A stretch of DNA of 64,000 nucleotides from Clostridium puniceum (lineage in GTDB: Bacteria > Bacillota > Clostridia > Clostridiales > Clostridiaceae). The position numbers and the translations under genes are program-made. The notes below the pieces were generated by a model. That model worked only from the letters and a program-made list of their open reading frames with translations. It did not search any database and had not been told where the DNA came from. Below are positions 8,777-17,915 of the stretch, piece by piece (positions within the stretch are counted from its first letter, which is position 1; the number at the start of each line of letters is the position of its first letter). Where the stretch lies: positions 1 to 64,000 of the forward strand of contig NZ_LZZM01000245.1 in the NCBI RefSeq assembly GCF_002006345.1, written 5' to 3'.

Positions 8777-10555
8777 CTACAATATTATATAGCAGCTTCC
8801 ACTATTTTGTTTACATTTCTTCTTTAACTTACTTGATTCTTTGGCTAAGGCATAAATGCTTGCAAATTCTCTTCTCTTATTGGTTATACCAGCAATAGAT
8901 ACTGAAACTAAGGGAAATTTTTCAACTATACCGTGCCTATTTTGAGCTGTTATATATCCATTATTTAAATCTCTTTCCTCATAACATTCTAATGCAAGTA
9001 ACTTAAAATCCCTTATTATTCTTTCACATACTTTTTCTACGTCCCAGGAGCAAACTACTGCAATAAAATCATCACCACCGATATGCCCAATAAAATCACT
9101 TGACGAAATATTAGAATTTATTGCTTTTGCTAAAAATTTTATTATTTTATCTCCATTTTCAAACCCATATACGTCGTTATAAGGTTTAAAATTATCAATG
9201 TCAAAATATAATACACAATATTTTTCATTTGAAGAAATACACGTTTCAAGTGTTTGTTCAATTATTACATTGCCAGGAAGCCCTGTTAATGGATTTGAAT
9301 GCCTAGCATTATCTACCTCTATTTCAATTGTCTTTTCAATCAAATCTTTTATTGTTACTATTCCATAATATTTAGAGTCTTTAGTTACTGTCACAAAATC
9401 ATATAAGGTATCTTTTGTTCTTGCCATTGCAAGTTTTATAACCATATCAATTGGAACCTTATAATCAACGCTTAAAAAGCTTGTATTCATTATATTAGAT
9501 ATAGCTTTAGATGAATATAAACTATATCCATATTGTGACCCTAATTTGCTGTAAAATGAATTTCTTGTAACAACACCTTTTACTTCACCATCATCTACTA
9601 TGCAAATTCCTAATAACTCTTGATTTTTTTTAAATTTAGAATCAACATTAGATACTAATACTTCTGACTTTAGTGATTCTGTCTTCTTTGATATACTACT
9701 AATATAAACATTGGCTATATTATATCCATATTGATCATTTTCCTTTATATTCATTGTCTTTATTGTATGGATAATCTCATCTTTAATTGGAATTATAGTT
9801 TCTTGAGGTCTTTGAATAAAATATCCTTGTCCATATTGAACTCCAATATCTATAAGTGTCTCAAGTTCTGCTTCTGTTTCTATTCCTTCTGCAATCAAAT
9901 TAGCCTCTGTTAGTTTTGAAAACTCATACATGCTCTTAATTATAGCCTGTTTAGTTGAATCTTTGTCTACATCACGAACAAGTTCCATATCTAACTTTAT
10001 ATAGTGTGGCTTAACATGACATATTCTATTAAGCCCTGAATGTCCTGAACCTACATCATCAATAGCTATCTGATAATTTTGATTCTTGCAATATTCAATA
10101 GTTTCTATAAAGCTACTTATGGTTGTAACTTCATCTCTTTCTGTTATTTCAAAAATTATATTTTCACAATCTAGATTATATTTTTTTAAATATTCTCTCG
10201 TAAAGGAATCTTTAAATTTTAAACTATTAATTATTTGTGGATTAATATTTAGAAATATTTTAATATCTAATTTTTTCTTACAAATGTTTTCTAATGCTTT
10301 TGATCTAAATAACTCCTCCAATTCCCATAACTTATTGCATTTCTTTGCAATCTTTAAAAGCACCTCTGGATTTTGCATATAGGAATTTTGTGGACCTCTG
10401 CTTAACGCCTCATATCCCATTACAGTACCATCTGTAAGCGAAATAATAGGTTGAAAAAGCGACTTTATATTAGTAGTCTTAATTATGTTATAAAACTCTT
10501 CAAATTCATAATCCTTATAATTTTCCGTATATAAATTATCTTTTAAAAGTTCCAC
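8777..10555 (-). CDS. EAL-CBS-GGDEF cyclic-di-GMP turnover protein
   Basis: This 592-residue cytoplasmic protein has no membrane segments. The EAL phosphodiesterase domain (about 25-265) keeps GYEALSRGP, the metal/base residues in FEITERDE, IDDVGSGHSG and IAEGIETEAEL, so c-di-GMP hydrolysis is expected. A CBS pair follows (about 285-420), probably binding a nucleotide that tunes activity. The C-terminal diguanylate-cyclase domain (about 425-590) has YFDIDNFKPYND and IGGDDF, a GG(D/E)(D/E)F variant. The inhibitory RxxD I-site is absent (SSDF instead). The domain order EAL first, GGDEF last is less usual. The likely start is GTG at 10555, though the ribosome binding site is not well spaced. Confidence 0.85.
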   Translation of the reverse strand: MELLKDNLYTENYKDYEFEEFYNIIKTTNIKSLFQPIISLTDGTVMGYEALSRGPQNSYMQNPEVLLKIAKKCNKLWELEELFRSKALENICKKKLDIKIFLNINPQIINSLKFKDSFTREYLKKYNLDCENIIFEITERDEVTTISSFIETIEYCKNQNYQIAIDDVGSGHSGLNRICHVKPHYIKLDMELVRDVDKDSTKQAIIKSMYEFSKLTEANLIAEGIETEAELETLIDIGVQYGQGYFIQRPQETIIPIKDEIIHTIKTMNIKENDQYGYNIANVYISSISKKTESLKSEVLVSNVDSKFKKNQELLGICIVDDGEVKGVVTRNSFYSKLGSQYGYSLYSSKAISNIMNTSFLSVDYKVPIDMVIKLAMARTKDTLYDFVTVTKDSKYYGIVTIKDLIEKTIEIEVDNARHSNPLTGLPGNVIIEQTLETCISSNEKYCVLYFDIDNFKPYNDVYGFENGDKIIKFLAKAINSNISSSDFIGHIGGDDFIAVVCSWDVEKVCERIIRDFKLLALECYEERDLNNGYITAQNRHGIVEKFPLVSVSIAGITNKRREFASIYALAKESSKLKKKCKQNSGSCYIIL

Positions 10556-10711
10556 GTCCTATACTACACATCCTTTCTAAATAATTACCTAAAGTTATCT
10601 AATAGATACATTCAAAGCCATTCTTCCACACTCTCTAGATAAAATTGAAATATATTATCTTTTTTACTATTTATAATAGTAGACTTATGAAGTTAAACTA
10701 TTGTTCTATTC

Positions 10712-10744
10712 ATGTAAAATTGATGTAAAATTGATGTAAAATCC
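10712..10744. repeat. three tandem 11-bp direct repeats, possible response-regulator site
   Basis: ATGTAAAATTG occurs at 10712-10722 and 10723-10733, then ATGTAAAATCC at 10734-10744. An exact 11-base period places each copy on the same DNA face, the layout of OmpR/PhoB-type binding sites. It lies upstream of the 49-codon gene at 10827 and of the divergent EAL gene. The regulator is unknown. Confidence 0.5.
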
Positions 10745-10826
10745 ATAGATATACTTACAATAGGTATACATTTTTTTATATAGGACAAAATAAGTATCTC
10801 TAAAAATATTAAGGAGGTCTAAATTT

Positions 10827-10976
10827 ATGGAAAATAAAGAAAATAATTCAGTACATGATATAGCTAAAAAGATGATAATTGATGGTGAGTCTTTTGATGT
10901 TATTATGGAAAAAACTCATTTAAGATTAAAGGATTTAAAAAGAATTCAAAGTGAAGAAATAAATCCAAAATTCTAG
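10827..10976 (+). CDS. small helical protein, 49 residues
   Basis: AAGGAGG (10811-10817) lies ten bases before ATG, and the frame ends at TAG followed by an intrinsic terminator, so a real short gene is well supported. The product is charged and predicted helical. Its core IAKKMIIDGESFDVIMEKT followed by LRLKDLKRIQ resembles the short helix-turn-helix tail found at the C-terminus of Rpn/PD-(D/E)XK-type nuclease proteins, but no nuclease is present. It has no signal peptide or cysteines. Function unknown. The three 11-bp repeats upstream may control it. Confidence 0.6.
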   Translation: MENKENNSVHDIAKKMIIDGESFDVIMEKTHLRLKDLKRIQSEEINPKF

Positions 10977-11041
10977 ACTCCAATAAATATTAATTTCACA
11001 AACACATCTGTATCTAAAAAAATATACTACAACAAAAATAT

Positions 11042-11087
11042 CCTATAGAATAGACAATTAAAAGTCCTTCTATAGGTATTTTTTTGA
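11042..11087. terminator. bidirectional intrinsic terminator
   Basis: CCTATAGAA (11042-11050) pairs with TTCTATAGG (11068-11076), followed by TATTTTTTTG on plus and by ATATTTTTG on minus. It separates the small plus-strand gene from the convergent DUF4173 gene. Confidence 0.8.
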
Positions 11088-11088
11088 T

Positions 11089-12525
11089 TCATTCCTTATT
11101 CTCAAGTATCTTCTTTCCATTATAATTTGGCAGATTCCACTCTTGCCACTTTGTTTTTCTATATATTCTAGTTTCATATTTCTTTAATATTGGTTTAATG
11201 GCATCAGTCTCTATCTTTATAAGAGATCCCAAAGCTGAATCACTTAATTGATAAAATGCACTTAGTGTATCCACCTGGTCTACTATATAAAGTTCTGCAT
11301 CATATTCTGCTATTTTATAATCAATATTTGCATAATTTAACCCTAAAAACATAATTGTAAAACCAATAAATATATTCTTAGTAAGTTTAAACTTACTATA
11401 ATATGTTTTTATCCCAATGAGCAATAAAATTATACACCTAACAATTAAAAACCAAGATACATAAACACGCATAATCGTAATTCCATATGCACTAATGTAA
11501 AGCCACATTTTTGAAAGTGCTGAAATCACTAAAAATAAAGTAAATGCTACAAGGTAATAAGTGCCCCCTTTAATAGCATTGCCCTTCTTCTTATTCCCTT
11601 CAACTTTAGTAAATAACGTTAATATTATAATTAAAAGCAAATTTATAATTCCTAAAGGAATACATTCAAAAAATCCTTTTCTAGCATATCCTGCAAAAGT
11701 ATAATCTGCTGGTAAGATTCCTTTAAATGCTGATATAAAATAAGTAATTTGCGATAAGCAATAAATAATATACACAATGCAAAGAGAGCTAGTGACTGTA
11801 ATAACTATAGTAAAATCAAATATTTGTGTTCTATTTTTTTCTTTTTGCTCATCTATCTTCTCCTTTTTATTTCTAATTCCATAAAAAAAGCTATACAATG
11901 GAAAAAATATAATTATAAAGACGACTACTCTTCTTAATATCCATCCTAAATCAAAATTAAATTTTTCTATTATCAATAATATTATGCTATTAAATGCTAC
12001 ATCAGTATTCATTAAAAGTATTGTAGTTATAAATATTATAGGTAGTCCAATTAAAAATCCTATGAAAACTTTTAAAACTACACTATTAGAATCCTTAGTT
12101 CCATTATTTATTCGTTCTTTAATTATATTAATAGGTTTTCCCATGTTCTTTATTGGATTTAATATTCCTAAAGGAACTATCTCTAAAAACCCTTTAAACG
12201 ATAAATTTTCATAAGGATTAACTCCAAATTGTTGACTTGTATTTAGAATAATTAACCCATACAAAAACAATACATTGAGAAATTTCAGTAACATATTATC
12301 AAAGAATGCAAAACACAAAGCTGTCAAGCCTATGGGTACTAAAAGTATATTATTTTTAATGTTTTGCTTAATACCCAATATTTTACTTTGCCATAACATT
12401 AAAATATAATAAATAATTACCGCAATAGGTACAGCAATCCCCCATCCTCCAAAGATTAAAAGTTCCATAAATAGAATAGCTCCAATGGCTATTCCAATAA
12501 TTGATTTCACATCTTGTTCTTTCAT
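11089..12525 (-). CDS. DUF4173-type multipass membrane protein
   Basis: This 478-residue protein has about a dozen hydrophobic segments. The segment YTFAGYARKGFFECIPLG matches the Tyr-x-x-x-Ala-Arg-x-Gly-Phe-Phe-Glu hallmark of the DUF4153/DUF4173 family of Firmicutes. No enzymatic function is established for the family. It follows an Xre regulator and a DUF2975 protein on the same strand, a combination common in this phylum, so it is probably co-expressed as a membrane-associated module. Start at ATG 12525 with AAGGAGT upstream. Confidence 0.75.
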   Translation of the reverse strand: MKEQDVKSIIGIAIGAILFMELLIFGGWGIAVPIAVIIYYILMLWQSKILGIKQNIKNNILLVPIGLTALCFAFFDNMLLKFLNVLFLYGLIILNTSQQFGVNPYENLSFKGFLEIVPLGILNPIKNMGKPINIIKERINNGTKDSNSVVLKVFIGFLIGLPIIFITTILLMNTDVAFNSIILLIIEKFNFDLGWILRRVVVFIIIFFPLYSFFYGIRNKKEKIDEQKEKNRTQIFDFTIVITVTSSLCIVYIIYCLSQITYFISAFKGILPADYTFAGYARKGFFECIPLGIINLLLIIILTLFTKVEGNKKKGNAIKGGTYYLVAFTLFLVISALSKMWLYISAYGITIMRVYVSWFLIVRCIILLLIGIKTYYSKFKLTKNIFIGFTIMFLGLNYANIDYKIAEYDAELYIVDQVDTLSAFYQLSDSALGSLIKIETDAIKPILKKYETRIYRKTKWQEWNLPNYNGKKILENKE

Positions 12526-12602
12526 CCAATTACTCCTTCATTCTACTTATATTGATTGTTCTGTTAACTTATACTACAGAAATCTGCTTTAATAAAAATT
12601 TT

Positions 12603-12812
12603 TTAGTCTTCCTTCACATATTCAAATAAATCACCTGGCTGACACTCTAATACCTCACATATTGCATCTAATGTTGAAAATCTAATAGCTTTTCCTTTGT
12701 TATTTTTTAATATAGATAAATTTGCAAGTGTAATTCCAACTTTTTCTGAGAGTTCATTCATACTCATTTTTCTTTTTGCCAACATAACATCCAAGTTAAC
12801 TATTATAGACAT
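12603..12812 (-). CDS. Cro/C1-type helix-turn-helix regulator (YozG-like)
   Basis: This 69-residue single-domain DNA-binding protein reads IIVNLDVMLAKRKMSMNELSEK with recognition region GITLANLSILKNNK and the ending LECQPGDLFEY. This is the compact Xre family paired with DUF2975 proteins (YozG/YoaS in Bacillus). It lies between the DUF2975 gene upstream and the DUF4173 gene downstream on the same strand, and probably autoregulates the group. Start ATG 12812, preceded by GAGGTGAT. Confidence 0.85.
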   Translation of the reverse strand: MSIIVNLDVMLAKRKMSMNELSEKVGITLANLSILKNNKGKAIRFSTLDAICEVLECQPGDLFEYVKED

Positions 12813-12906
12813 CTATATCACCTCTTCTAATCTCCGTAAATAAATTTTAATCCCAAGCTTTATTATTCTATTCATTTAATTTGAGGACACTATTTCTTTT
12901 TAATAT

Positions 12907-13368
12907 CTATATAGTTAGCTCATTTTCTGTTTGTATTTCTATTGCTACTTGAACAAGCTTATAAATAATAGTTGAAATAAGTGAAACCATAAATGCTCCA
13001 ATTGTAATAACTATAGTTCCAAGAGTTGCAATTAAAAATAAACATGCATATAAATAGCACACAAAAACAATAATTGCACAAATACTTATTCCTTTTAAAC
13101 TAAAAATACTACTTTCTGAAAATGGTTCACGTTTTATAATATTTTTAGCCAACCTTTTAGTCATCCATAAAATTATCCAAGTTGGTATACCTGTTACATA
13201 AAGTAATGCAAGTATTGTATTGTGGTTTACTATAGAATAGAAAGCACTCTCTTTAAATACAATCGGCATTATCCAAGGTAGTCCAATAATAACGCCTGTT
13301 AATGCAACAAGTCCAAATACAATAATTACATATAAAATTTTACTTAACGAATCTGTCTTTAATTTCAT
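12907..13368 (-). CDS. DUF2975 family membrane protein
   Basis: This 153-residue protein has four hydrophobic segments (about 10-35, 47-67, 92-115 and 115-140) and a short charged linker RLAKNIIKREPFSESS between segments two and three, which is the DUF2975 pattern. It is partnered with the YozG-like HTH gene 94 bases downstream. Such pairs are widespread, with no firmly established function; a role as a membrane sensor or anti-regulator is inference. Confidence 0.75.
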   Translation of the reverse strand: MKLKTDSLSKILYVIIVFGLVALTGVIIGLPWIMPIVFKESAFYSIVNHNTILALLYVTGIPTWIILWMTKRLAKNIIKREPFSESSIFSLKGISICAIIVFVCYLYACLFLIATLGTIVITIGAFMVSLISTIIYKLVQVAIEIQTENELTI

Positions 13369-13619
13369 AATTTTTCACCTCTTTCTTATTATAGTAACTT
13401 TCTTTATGTATTTCAATATCTTTTTATTGATAAACAATATATTTTTATTGATACGAATTTTAATTCTTATCATTATACTATTTTTTACTCTACTCCTTTT
13501 AAATAAACCTAGACTATTTAAAATTTTTAAAACAATCTCCGTTTATCAATTTTCAAAAATAATTATTCTGTATTGTGGAAATAAATATAATATTTTGTAA
13601 TTTTCTCAACATATTGATG

Positions 13620-13647
13620 TATAATATAAGTATACAATACTTATATT
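13620..13647 (+). promoter_or_regulatory. -10 element overlapped by an 11-bp-arm palindrome, hppA leader
   Basis: TATAAT (13620-13625) overlaps AATATAAGTAT (13623-13633), which pairs perfectly with ATACTTATATT (13637-13647) around ACA. It lies 25 bases before the hppA start, directly upstream of its AAAGGAGATGG site. A repressor here would block transcription; a leader hairpin is also possible. Confidence 0.45.
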
Positions 13648-13671
13648 TTTAAACTAAAGGAGATGGTCTAA

Positions 13672-15807
13672 ATGATGTCCTATTTTATTCTTATTTATGG
13701 GGTTATAATTGTTTCACTCTTCGTAATCGTTTATCTAGTTAAGTATACCTTTTCTCAAGACACCGGAACTGATAAAATGCAAGAAATATCAAATTACATT
13801 AAAGAAGGTGCTATGGCTTTTATCAAAAGGCAGTACAAGACAATCTTTATTTTATCTATTCTAACTTTATTCTTAATTACATTATGTAATTATATCGGTA
13901 ATTCTTCTAAAGGCTCTGGGATTGCTATATTGATATCTTTTAGAACAGGTATAGCATTCATAGCAGGTGCATTTTGTTCTGCTTTATCTGGTTATATCGG
14001 AATGTATATGGCAGTTAATTCAAATGTAAGAGCTGCTGCTGGTGCAAAAAAAGGGTTGAATAATGCTCTTCAAATAGCACTTAAAGGTGGTGCTGTTACT
14101 GGACTAGCTGTTACTTCTCTCTCCCTTTTAGGAGTTGCTTCACTTTTCCTTATATATGGAGGTATTTCAGGTAATGATGCACTTATAAAGGAAGCCCCTT
14201 CTCTCATAGTTGGCTTTGGCTTTGGTGCCTCCTTTGTCGCACTTTTTGCACAACTTGGAGGTGGTATATATACTAAGGCTGCTGATGTTGGTGCAGATCT
14301 TGTTGGTAAGGTTGAAGCTGGTATTCCAGAAGATGATCCTAGAAATCCTGCTGTTATTGCAGACCTTGTTGGTGACAATGTTGGTGACTGTGCCGGTAGA
14401 GGTGCAGATCTTTTCGAATCCACAGCCGCTGAAAATGTTGGAGCTATGATTCTAGGCGTTGCCCTTTATCCTGTCTTTGGATGGAAGGGAATATTATTTC
14501 CACTTGTATCACGTGCCTTTGGTATTTTAGCTTCAATAGTAGGAATATTTCTTGTTAAAGTCAAAAATAACAATGATGATCCTATGAAAGCATTGAAAGG
14601 TGGATTTGTTGTAACCTCTTTAATAAATGTAGTACTCCTATTCTTTGTAGTTCAAAATATGTTAAGTGGCACTCTTGAGAATGGAACAAAAGTGAATTAT
14701 CTCTATTTATATGGCTGTGCCATTGCTGGAATATTCCTAAGTTATATATTTGTAATTATTACTGATTATTATACTTCAATAACTCATAAACCTGTTAAAG
14801 ATATAGCTGATTCTTGTGAAACTGGCGCTGGAACTAACATAATAACTGGCCTATCTGTAGGTATGGAATCTACTGCTTTACCAGTAATATTTATATCCTT
14901 GTGCATATTTGTTTCTTATAAATTAGCCGCTCTAGCTTTACCTGGAGTGTCAAATGCAGGTTTATATGGTACTGCAATTGCTACTATGGGAATGCTTTCA
15001 ACTTGCACATATATCCTTGCTATGGATACCTTTGGTCCAATAACTGATAATGCTGGTGGAATTACAGAAATGTCTGGTGCCCCTGAAGAAATCAGAACAA
15101 TAACTGACAGATTAGATGCTTGTGGCAATACTACAAAAGCATTAACAAAAGGTTATGCAGTAGGCTCAGCAGCTCTTGCAACCTTCTTATTATTTTCTGC
15201 TTACTTAGATGAAGTTAAAAGGATACTTGGTATACCTTTAGACTCTTGGTTTGCAGTTGATATAGGAAAACCTGAAGTATTTATTGGTGGTTTTATAGGT
15301 GCTATGATTGTATTCTTATTTAGTTCTACTGCAATAAAAGCTGTTGGTAGGGCTGCTCAATATGTAATATTAGAAGTTAGAAGACAATTTAAAGAAATTC
15401 CTGGAATAATGGAAGAAAGAGCAAAGCCAGATTATGCTAGTTGTGTTGATATTGTTACTAAGGGAGCTTTAAAAGAAATGATACTTCCTGGAATATTGGT
15501 AATCTCTGCTCCTATAATAGTTGGAGTAGTTCTTGGAAAAGAAGCTGCTGCTGGTTTTCTAATGATAACCACTATTACTGGTGTTATTATGGCTCTATTC
15601 CTAAATAATGGTGGAGGTGCATGGGATAATTCTAAAAAACTTATAGAACTAGGAGAACATGGTGGTAAAAATTCTGAAGCTCACAAGGCTAGTGTAGTTG
15701 GTGATACAGTTGGTGATCCATTTAAGGATACTGCTGGACCATCACTCCATGTGCTTATAAAGCTTGTAAGTACATTAACTTTAGTTTTTGTAGCACTATT
15801 TAGTTAA
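13672..15807 (+). CDS. hppA: membrane-bound proton-pumping pyrophosphatase, K+-independent type
   Basis: This 711-residue protein with about 16 membrane segments couples pyrophosphate hydrolysis to ion export across the cytoplasmic membrane. The pyrophosphate/Mg site DVGADLVGKVEAGIPEDDPR with NPAVIADLVGDNVGDCAGRG is intact, as is the C-terminal EAHKASVVGDTVGDPFKDT. In GNTTKALTKGYAVGS the residues at the two K+-dependence positions are Lys and Thr, the combination of K+-independent H+-PPases (K+-dependent enzymes have Ala and Gly/Ala). This points to a proton pump needing no potassium. It is monocistronic, followed by two strong hairpins. Confidence 0.95.
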   Translation: MMSYFILIYGVIIVSLFVIVYLVKYTFSQDTGTDKMQEISNYIKEGAMAFIKRQYKTIFILSILTLFLITLCNYIGNSSKGSGIAILISFRTGIAFIAGAFCSALSGYIGMYMAVNSNVRAAAGAKKGLNNALQIALKGGAVTGLAVTSLSLLGVASLFLIYGGISGNDALIKEAPSLIVGFGFGASFVALFAQLGGGIYTKAADVGADLVGKVEAGIPEDDPRNPAVIADLVGDNVGDCAGRGADLFESTAAENVGAMILGVALYPVFGWKGILFPLVSRAFGILASIVGIFLVKVKNNNDDPMKALKGGFVVTSLINVVLLFFVVQNMLSGTLENGTKVNYLYLYGCAIAGIFLSYIFVIITDYYTSITHKPVKDIADSCETGAGTNIITGLSVGMESTALPVIFISLCIFVSYKLAALALPGVSNAGLYGTAIATMGMLSTCTYILAMDTFGPITDNAGGITEMSGAPEEIRTITDRLDACGNTTKALTKGYAVGSAALATFLLFSAYLDEVKRILGIPLDSWFAVDIGKPEVFIGGFIGAMIVFLFSSTAIKAVGRAAQYVILEVRRQFKEIPGIMEERAKPDYASCVDIVTKGALKEMILPGILVISAPIIVGVVLGKEAAAGFLMITTITGVIMALFLNNGGGAWDNSKKLIELGEHGGKNSEAHKASVVGDTVGDPFKDTAGPSLHVLIKLVSTLTLVFVALFS

Positions 15808-15824
15808 AAATTATTCTTCAAAAT

Positions 15825-15870
15825 GGGACAGTAGATAGTTTTGCTTTTACACAAAACTATCTACTGTCCC
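15825..15870 (+). terminator. 19-bp perfect hairpin downstream of hppA
   Basis: GGGACAGTAGATAGTTTTG (15825-15843) pairs perfectly with CAAAACTATCTACTGTCCC (15852-15870). The following T-run is weak (TTC), so this may be a transcript-stabilising or pause hairpin ahead of the next terminator. Confidence 0.6.
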
Positions 15871-15882
15871 TTCAAAATATTG

Positions 15883-15930
15883 AAATACCCTATAGAGTAA
15901 ATTTTTTGTTTACTCTATAGGGTATTTTTA
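15883..15930. terminator. second hairpin, intrinsic terminator after hppA
   Basis: AAATACCCTATAGAGTAAA (15883-15901) pairs perfectly with TTTACTCTATAGGGTATTT (15909-15927), with T-rich ends on both strands. It separates hppA from the convergent bglA gene and can terminate both. Confidence 0.85.
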
Positions 15931-16033
15931 ATATATTATTTTTATACTATACATGCTGCAAAATGATTCTTTTATAAAATTCACGCCTGTATATTTATGT
16001 AACTTTCTAGTTTCAACATATATATCTAATTTT

Positions 16034-17449
16034 TTACTCAACTAAGCTTTTTCCATTAGTCGCAATTACTTCTTTGTACCAATCAAAGCTCTTTTTCTTA
16101 TATCTTTCTAAAGTTCCAGTTCCATCATCATTACGATCTACATAAATAAATCCATAACGCTTTCTAAGTTCAGCAGTTGAAGCACTTACAAGATCAATAC
16201 ATCCCCAAGTAGTATAACCCATTACCTCTACTCCATCTTCTATTGCTTCACCAACTTGAACTAAATGGTCATTTAAATACTTAATTCGGTAATCATCAAT
16301 TACAGTTTTATTACCTTTTTCATCTACTATTAACTCATCTTTTGCACCTAATCCATTTTCAACAATAAATAAAGGTTTTTGATAACGATCATATAAAAGA
16401 TTAAGCATATAACGTAATCCTTGAGGATCTATTTGCCAACCCCATTCAGAAGCTTCAAGATATGGATTTGGAACACCTGAAATAATGTTACCTGCACCAG
16501 TCTTTTTCTTTTCTTCATCTGCTGTTGCACAAGAACTCATGTAATAACTAAATGAAATGAAATCTACTGTATTTTTAAGAATTTCTTCATCACCAGGTTC
16601 CATTTGAATTTTTATGTTATTCGCTTTAAAATATCTATCCATATATTTAGGATATGCTCCTCTTACATGAACATCTGCAAAATATAAATTTTCTCTATCT
16701 TGCTTAACTGCTTCAAGTACATCACTTGGATGAGAAGTAAGTGGATAGTTTGGTACTCCAAGAATCATACAACCAACTTTAAATTCTGGATTTATCTCAT
16801 GTGCAATTTTAACCGCCTTAGCACTTGCTACTAATTCATGATGAATTGCTTGATATAAATCTTGTTTTGATAATTTTTCTTTATCAGTAAAAATACCACC
16901 ACTCATATAAGGTGCATGTAATACTGAATTTATTTCATTAAATGTAAGCCAATACTTTACCTTATCTTTATATCTGTTAAAGATTATTGTTACATAATTC
17001 TCAAAGAATCCTATAAGCTTACGATTTACCCAACCATCATAATTCTTTGCTAGAGCTAGTGGTGTTTCATAATGTGAAATTGTAACTAACGGTTCTATTC
17101 CATATTTTAAACATTCATCAAATAAATCATCATAAAATTGTAGGCCTTTTTCATTTGGTTCCTTATCATCACCATTTGGGAATATTCTAGACCATGCAAT
17201 AGATGTTCTAAAAGTCTTAAATCCCATTTCTGCAAATAACTTAACATCTTCTTTATATCTGTGATAAAAATCAATACCTATTAATTTCATATTATCTTCT
17301 GTTGGTTCTTCTGTAATTGGTCCCATAATTCCTCTTGGTGCAATATCCTGTGTTGATAAACCTTTACCATCCTCATTATAAGCTCCTTCACATTGGTTTG
17401 CAGCTACTGCTCCTCCCCATAAAAATCCATCTGGAAAATTCTTTGCCAT
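16034..17449 (-). CDS. bglA: 6-phospho-beta-glucosidase, GH1
   Basis: This 471-residue cytoplasmic enzyme cleaves 6-phospho-beta-glucosides (from cellobiose, salicin or arbutin) after PTS uptake. The GH1 start FPDGFLWGGAVAANQCEGAY is present, the acid/base Glu is in LTFNEINS, and the nucleophile Glu is in FIVENGLGAKDE. The C-terminal SASTAELRKRYGFIYVD carries the Ser, Lys and Tyr that bind the sugar phosphate, which separates it from plain beta-glucosidases. ATG 17449 is preferred because AAAGGAGAA lies 8-9 bases upstream; earlier in-frame starts overlap that site. No PTS permease or antiterminator gene lies beside it. Its leader carries a RAT/terminator (17555-17630). Confidence 0.93.
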   Translation of the reverse strand: MAKNFPDGFLWGGAVAANQCEGAYNEDGKGLSTQDIAPRGIMGPITEEPTEDNMKLIGIDFYHRYKEDVKLFAEMGFKTFRTSIAWSRIFPNGDDKEPNEKGLQFYDDLFDECLKYGIEPLVTISHYETPLALAKNYDGWVNRKLIGFFENYVTIIFNRYKDKVKYWLTFNEINSVLHAPYMSGGIFTDKEKLSKQDLYQAIHHELVASAKAVKIAHEINPEFKVGCMILGVPNYPLTSHPSDVLEAVKQDRENLYFADVHVRGAYPKYMDRYFKANNIKIQMEPGDEEILKNTVDFISFSYYMSSCATADEEKKKTGAGNIISGVPNPYLEASEWGWQIDPQGLRYMLNLLYDRYQKPLFIVENGLGAKDELIVDEKGNKTVIDDYRIKYLNDHLVQVGEAIEDGVEVMGYTTWGCIDLVSASTAELRKRYGFIYVDRNDDGTGTLERYKKKSFDWYKEVIATNGKSLVE

Positions 17450-17554
17450 TGTCATTTCTCCCTTCATATTTTAATCTGTTATATCAGATACGTTCAAAAA
17501 ACAATATTTTAAATTATTTCCTATTTCCTAAAACATATCTAATCGTTTATTAAT

Positions 17555-17603
17555 AAAAAAACCCAAGTCACTGCAAATGAATTTTCATTTATAGTAACTT
17601 AGG
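17555..17603 (-). terminator. attenuator terminator in the bglA leader
   Basis: On the minus strand CCTAAGTTACT (17603-17593) pairs with AGTGACTTGGG (17572-17562) using two G-U pairs, an inner AAATGAA/TTCATTT stem extends the hairpin, and TTTTTTT follows. It ends about 105 bases before the bglA start. Its 5' arm overlaps the RAT by two bases, so the two structures exclude each other. Confidence 0.85.
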
Positions 17604-17630
17604 TATAGCCTGCTTAACCAGTAACAATCC
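17602..17630 (-). promoter_or_regulatory. RAT site for a BglG/LicT-family antiterminator
   Basis: The minus strand reads GGATTGTTACTG, GTTAA, GCAGGCTATACC. This closely matches the ribonucleic antiterminator consensus bound by LicT/BglG/SacY proteins, where symmetrical internal loops sit beside a short stem. Binding by the antiterminator would hold the 5' arm of the terminator and permit bglA expression when beta-glucosides are present. The protein must be encoded elsewhere. Confidence 0.85.
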
Positions 17631-17915
17631 AAAATTTAATGTTTTATTTATTAAGATAACATTATCACAAATTAATTTTCGTGTCAATTTTAGCTTGTAC
17701 TAATAAATTTGAATATTTTCTATTGCATCTTTTAAAGTTTGAAATCTCTTGTATTTCCCTGGTAATAACATATACTATTTCTAAAATATTATTAAATATC
17801 CTTGAAGTATTTTGAATATCTTTCTATATTTTTTATGGAATATTTCCAGACACTCTTAACATTTTTTTAAATTAAGTGAAGTTAATAAAGGCAGGAAATT
17901 ATCCTATCAAAATAC

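Noticed and set aside
13406..13600. 64-codon hydrophobic open frame before hppA
   Set aside because: Composition is simply AT-rich leader sequence giving Ile/Leu/Phe; no ribosome site and no terminator.
14070..14423. 117-codon open frame antisense to hppA
   Set aside because: Mirror of a conserved pyrophosphatase segment, no start signals, Ser/Pro/Ala-rich shadow composition.
17640..17915. Possible short peptide (about 23 codons) between bglA leader and DUF4474 gene
   Set aside because: No ribosome site; nothing recognisable in this AT-rich gap.
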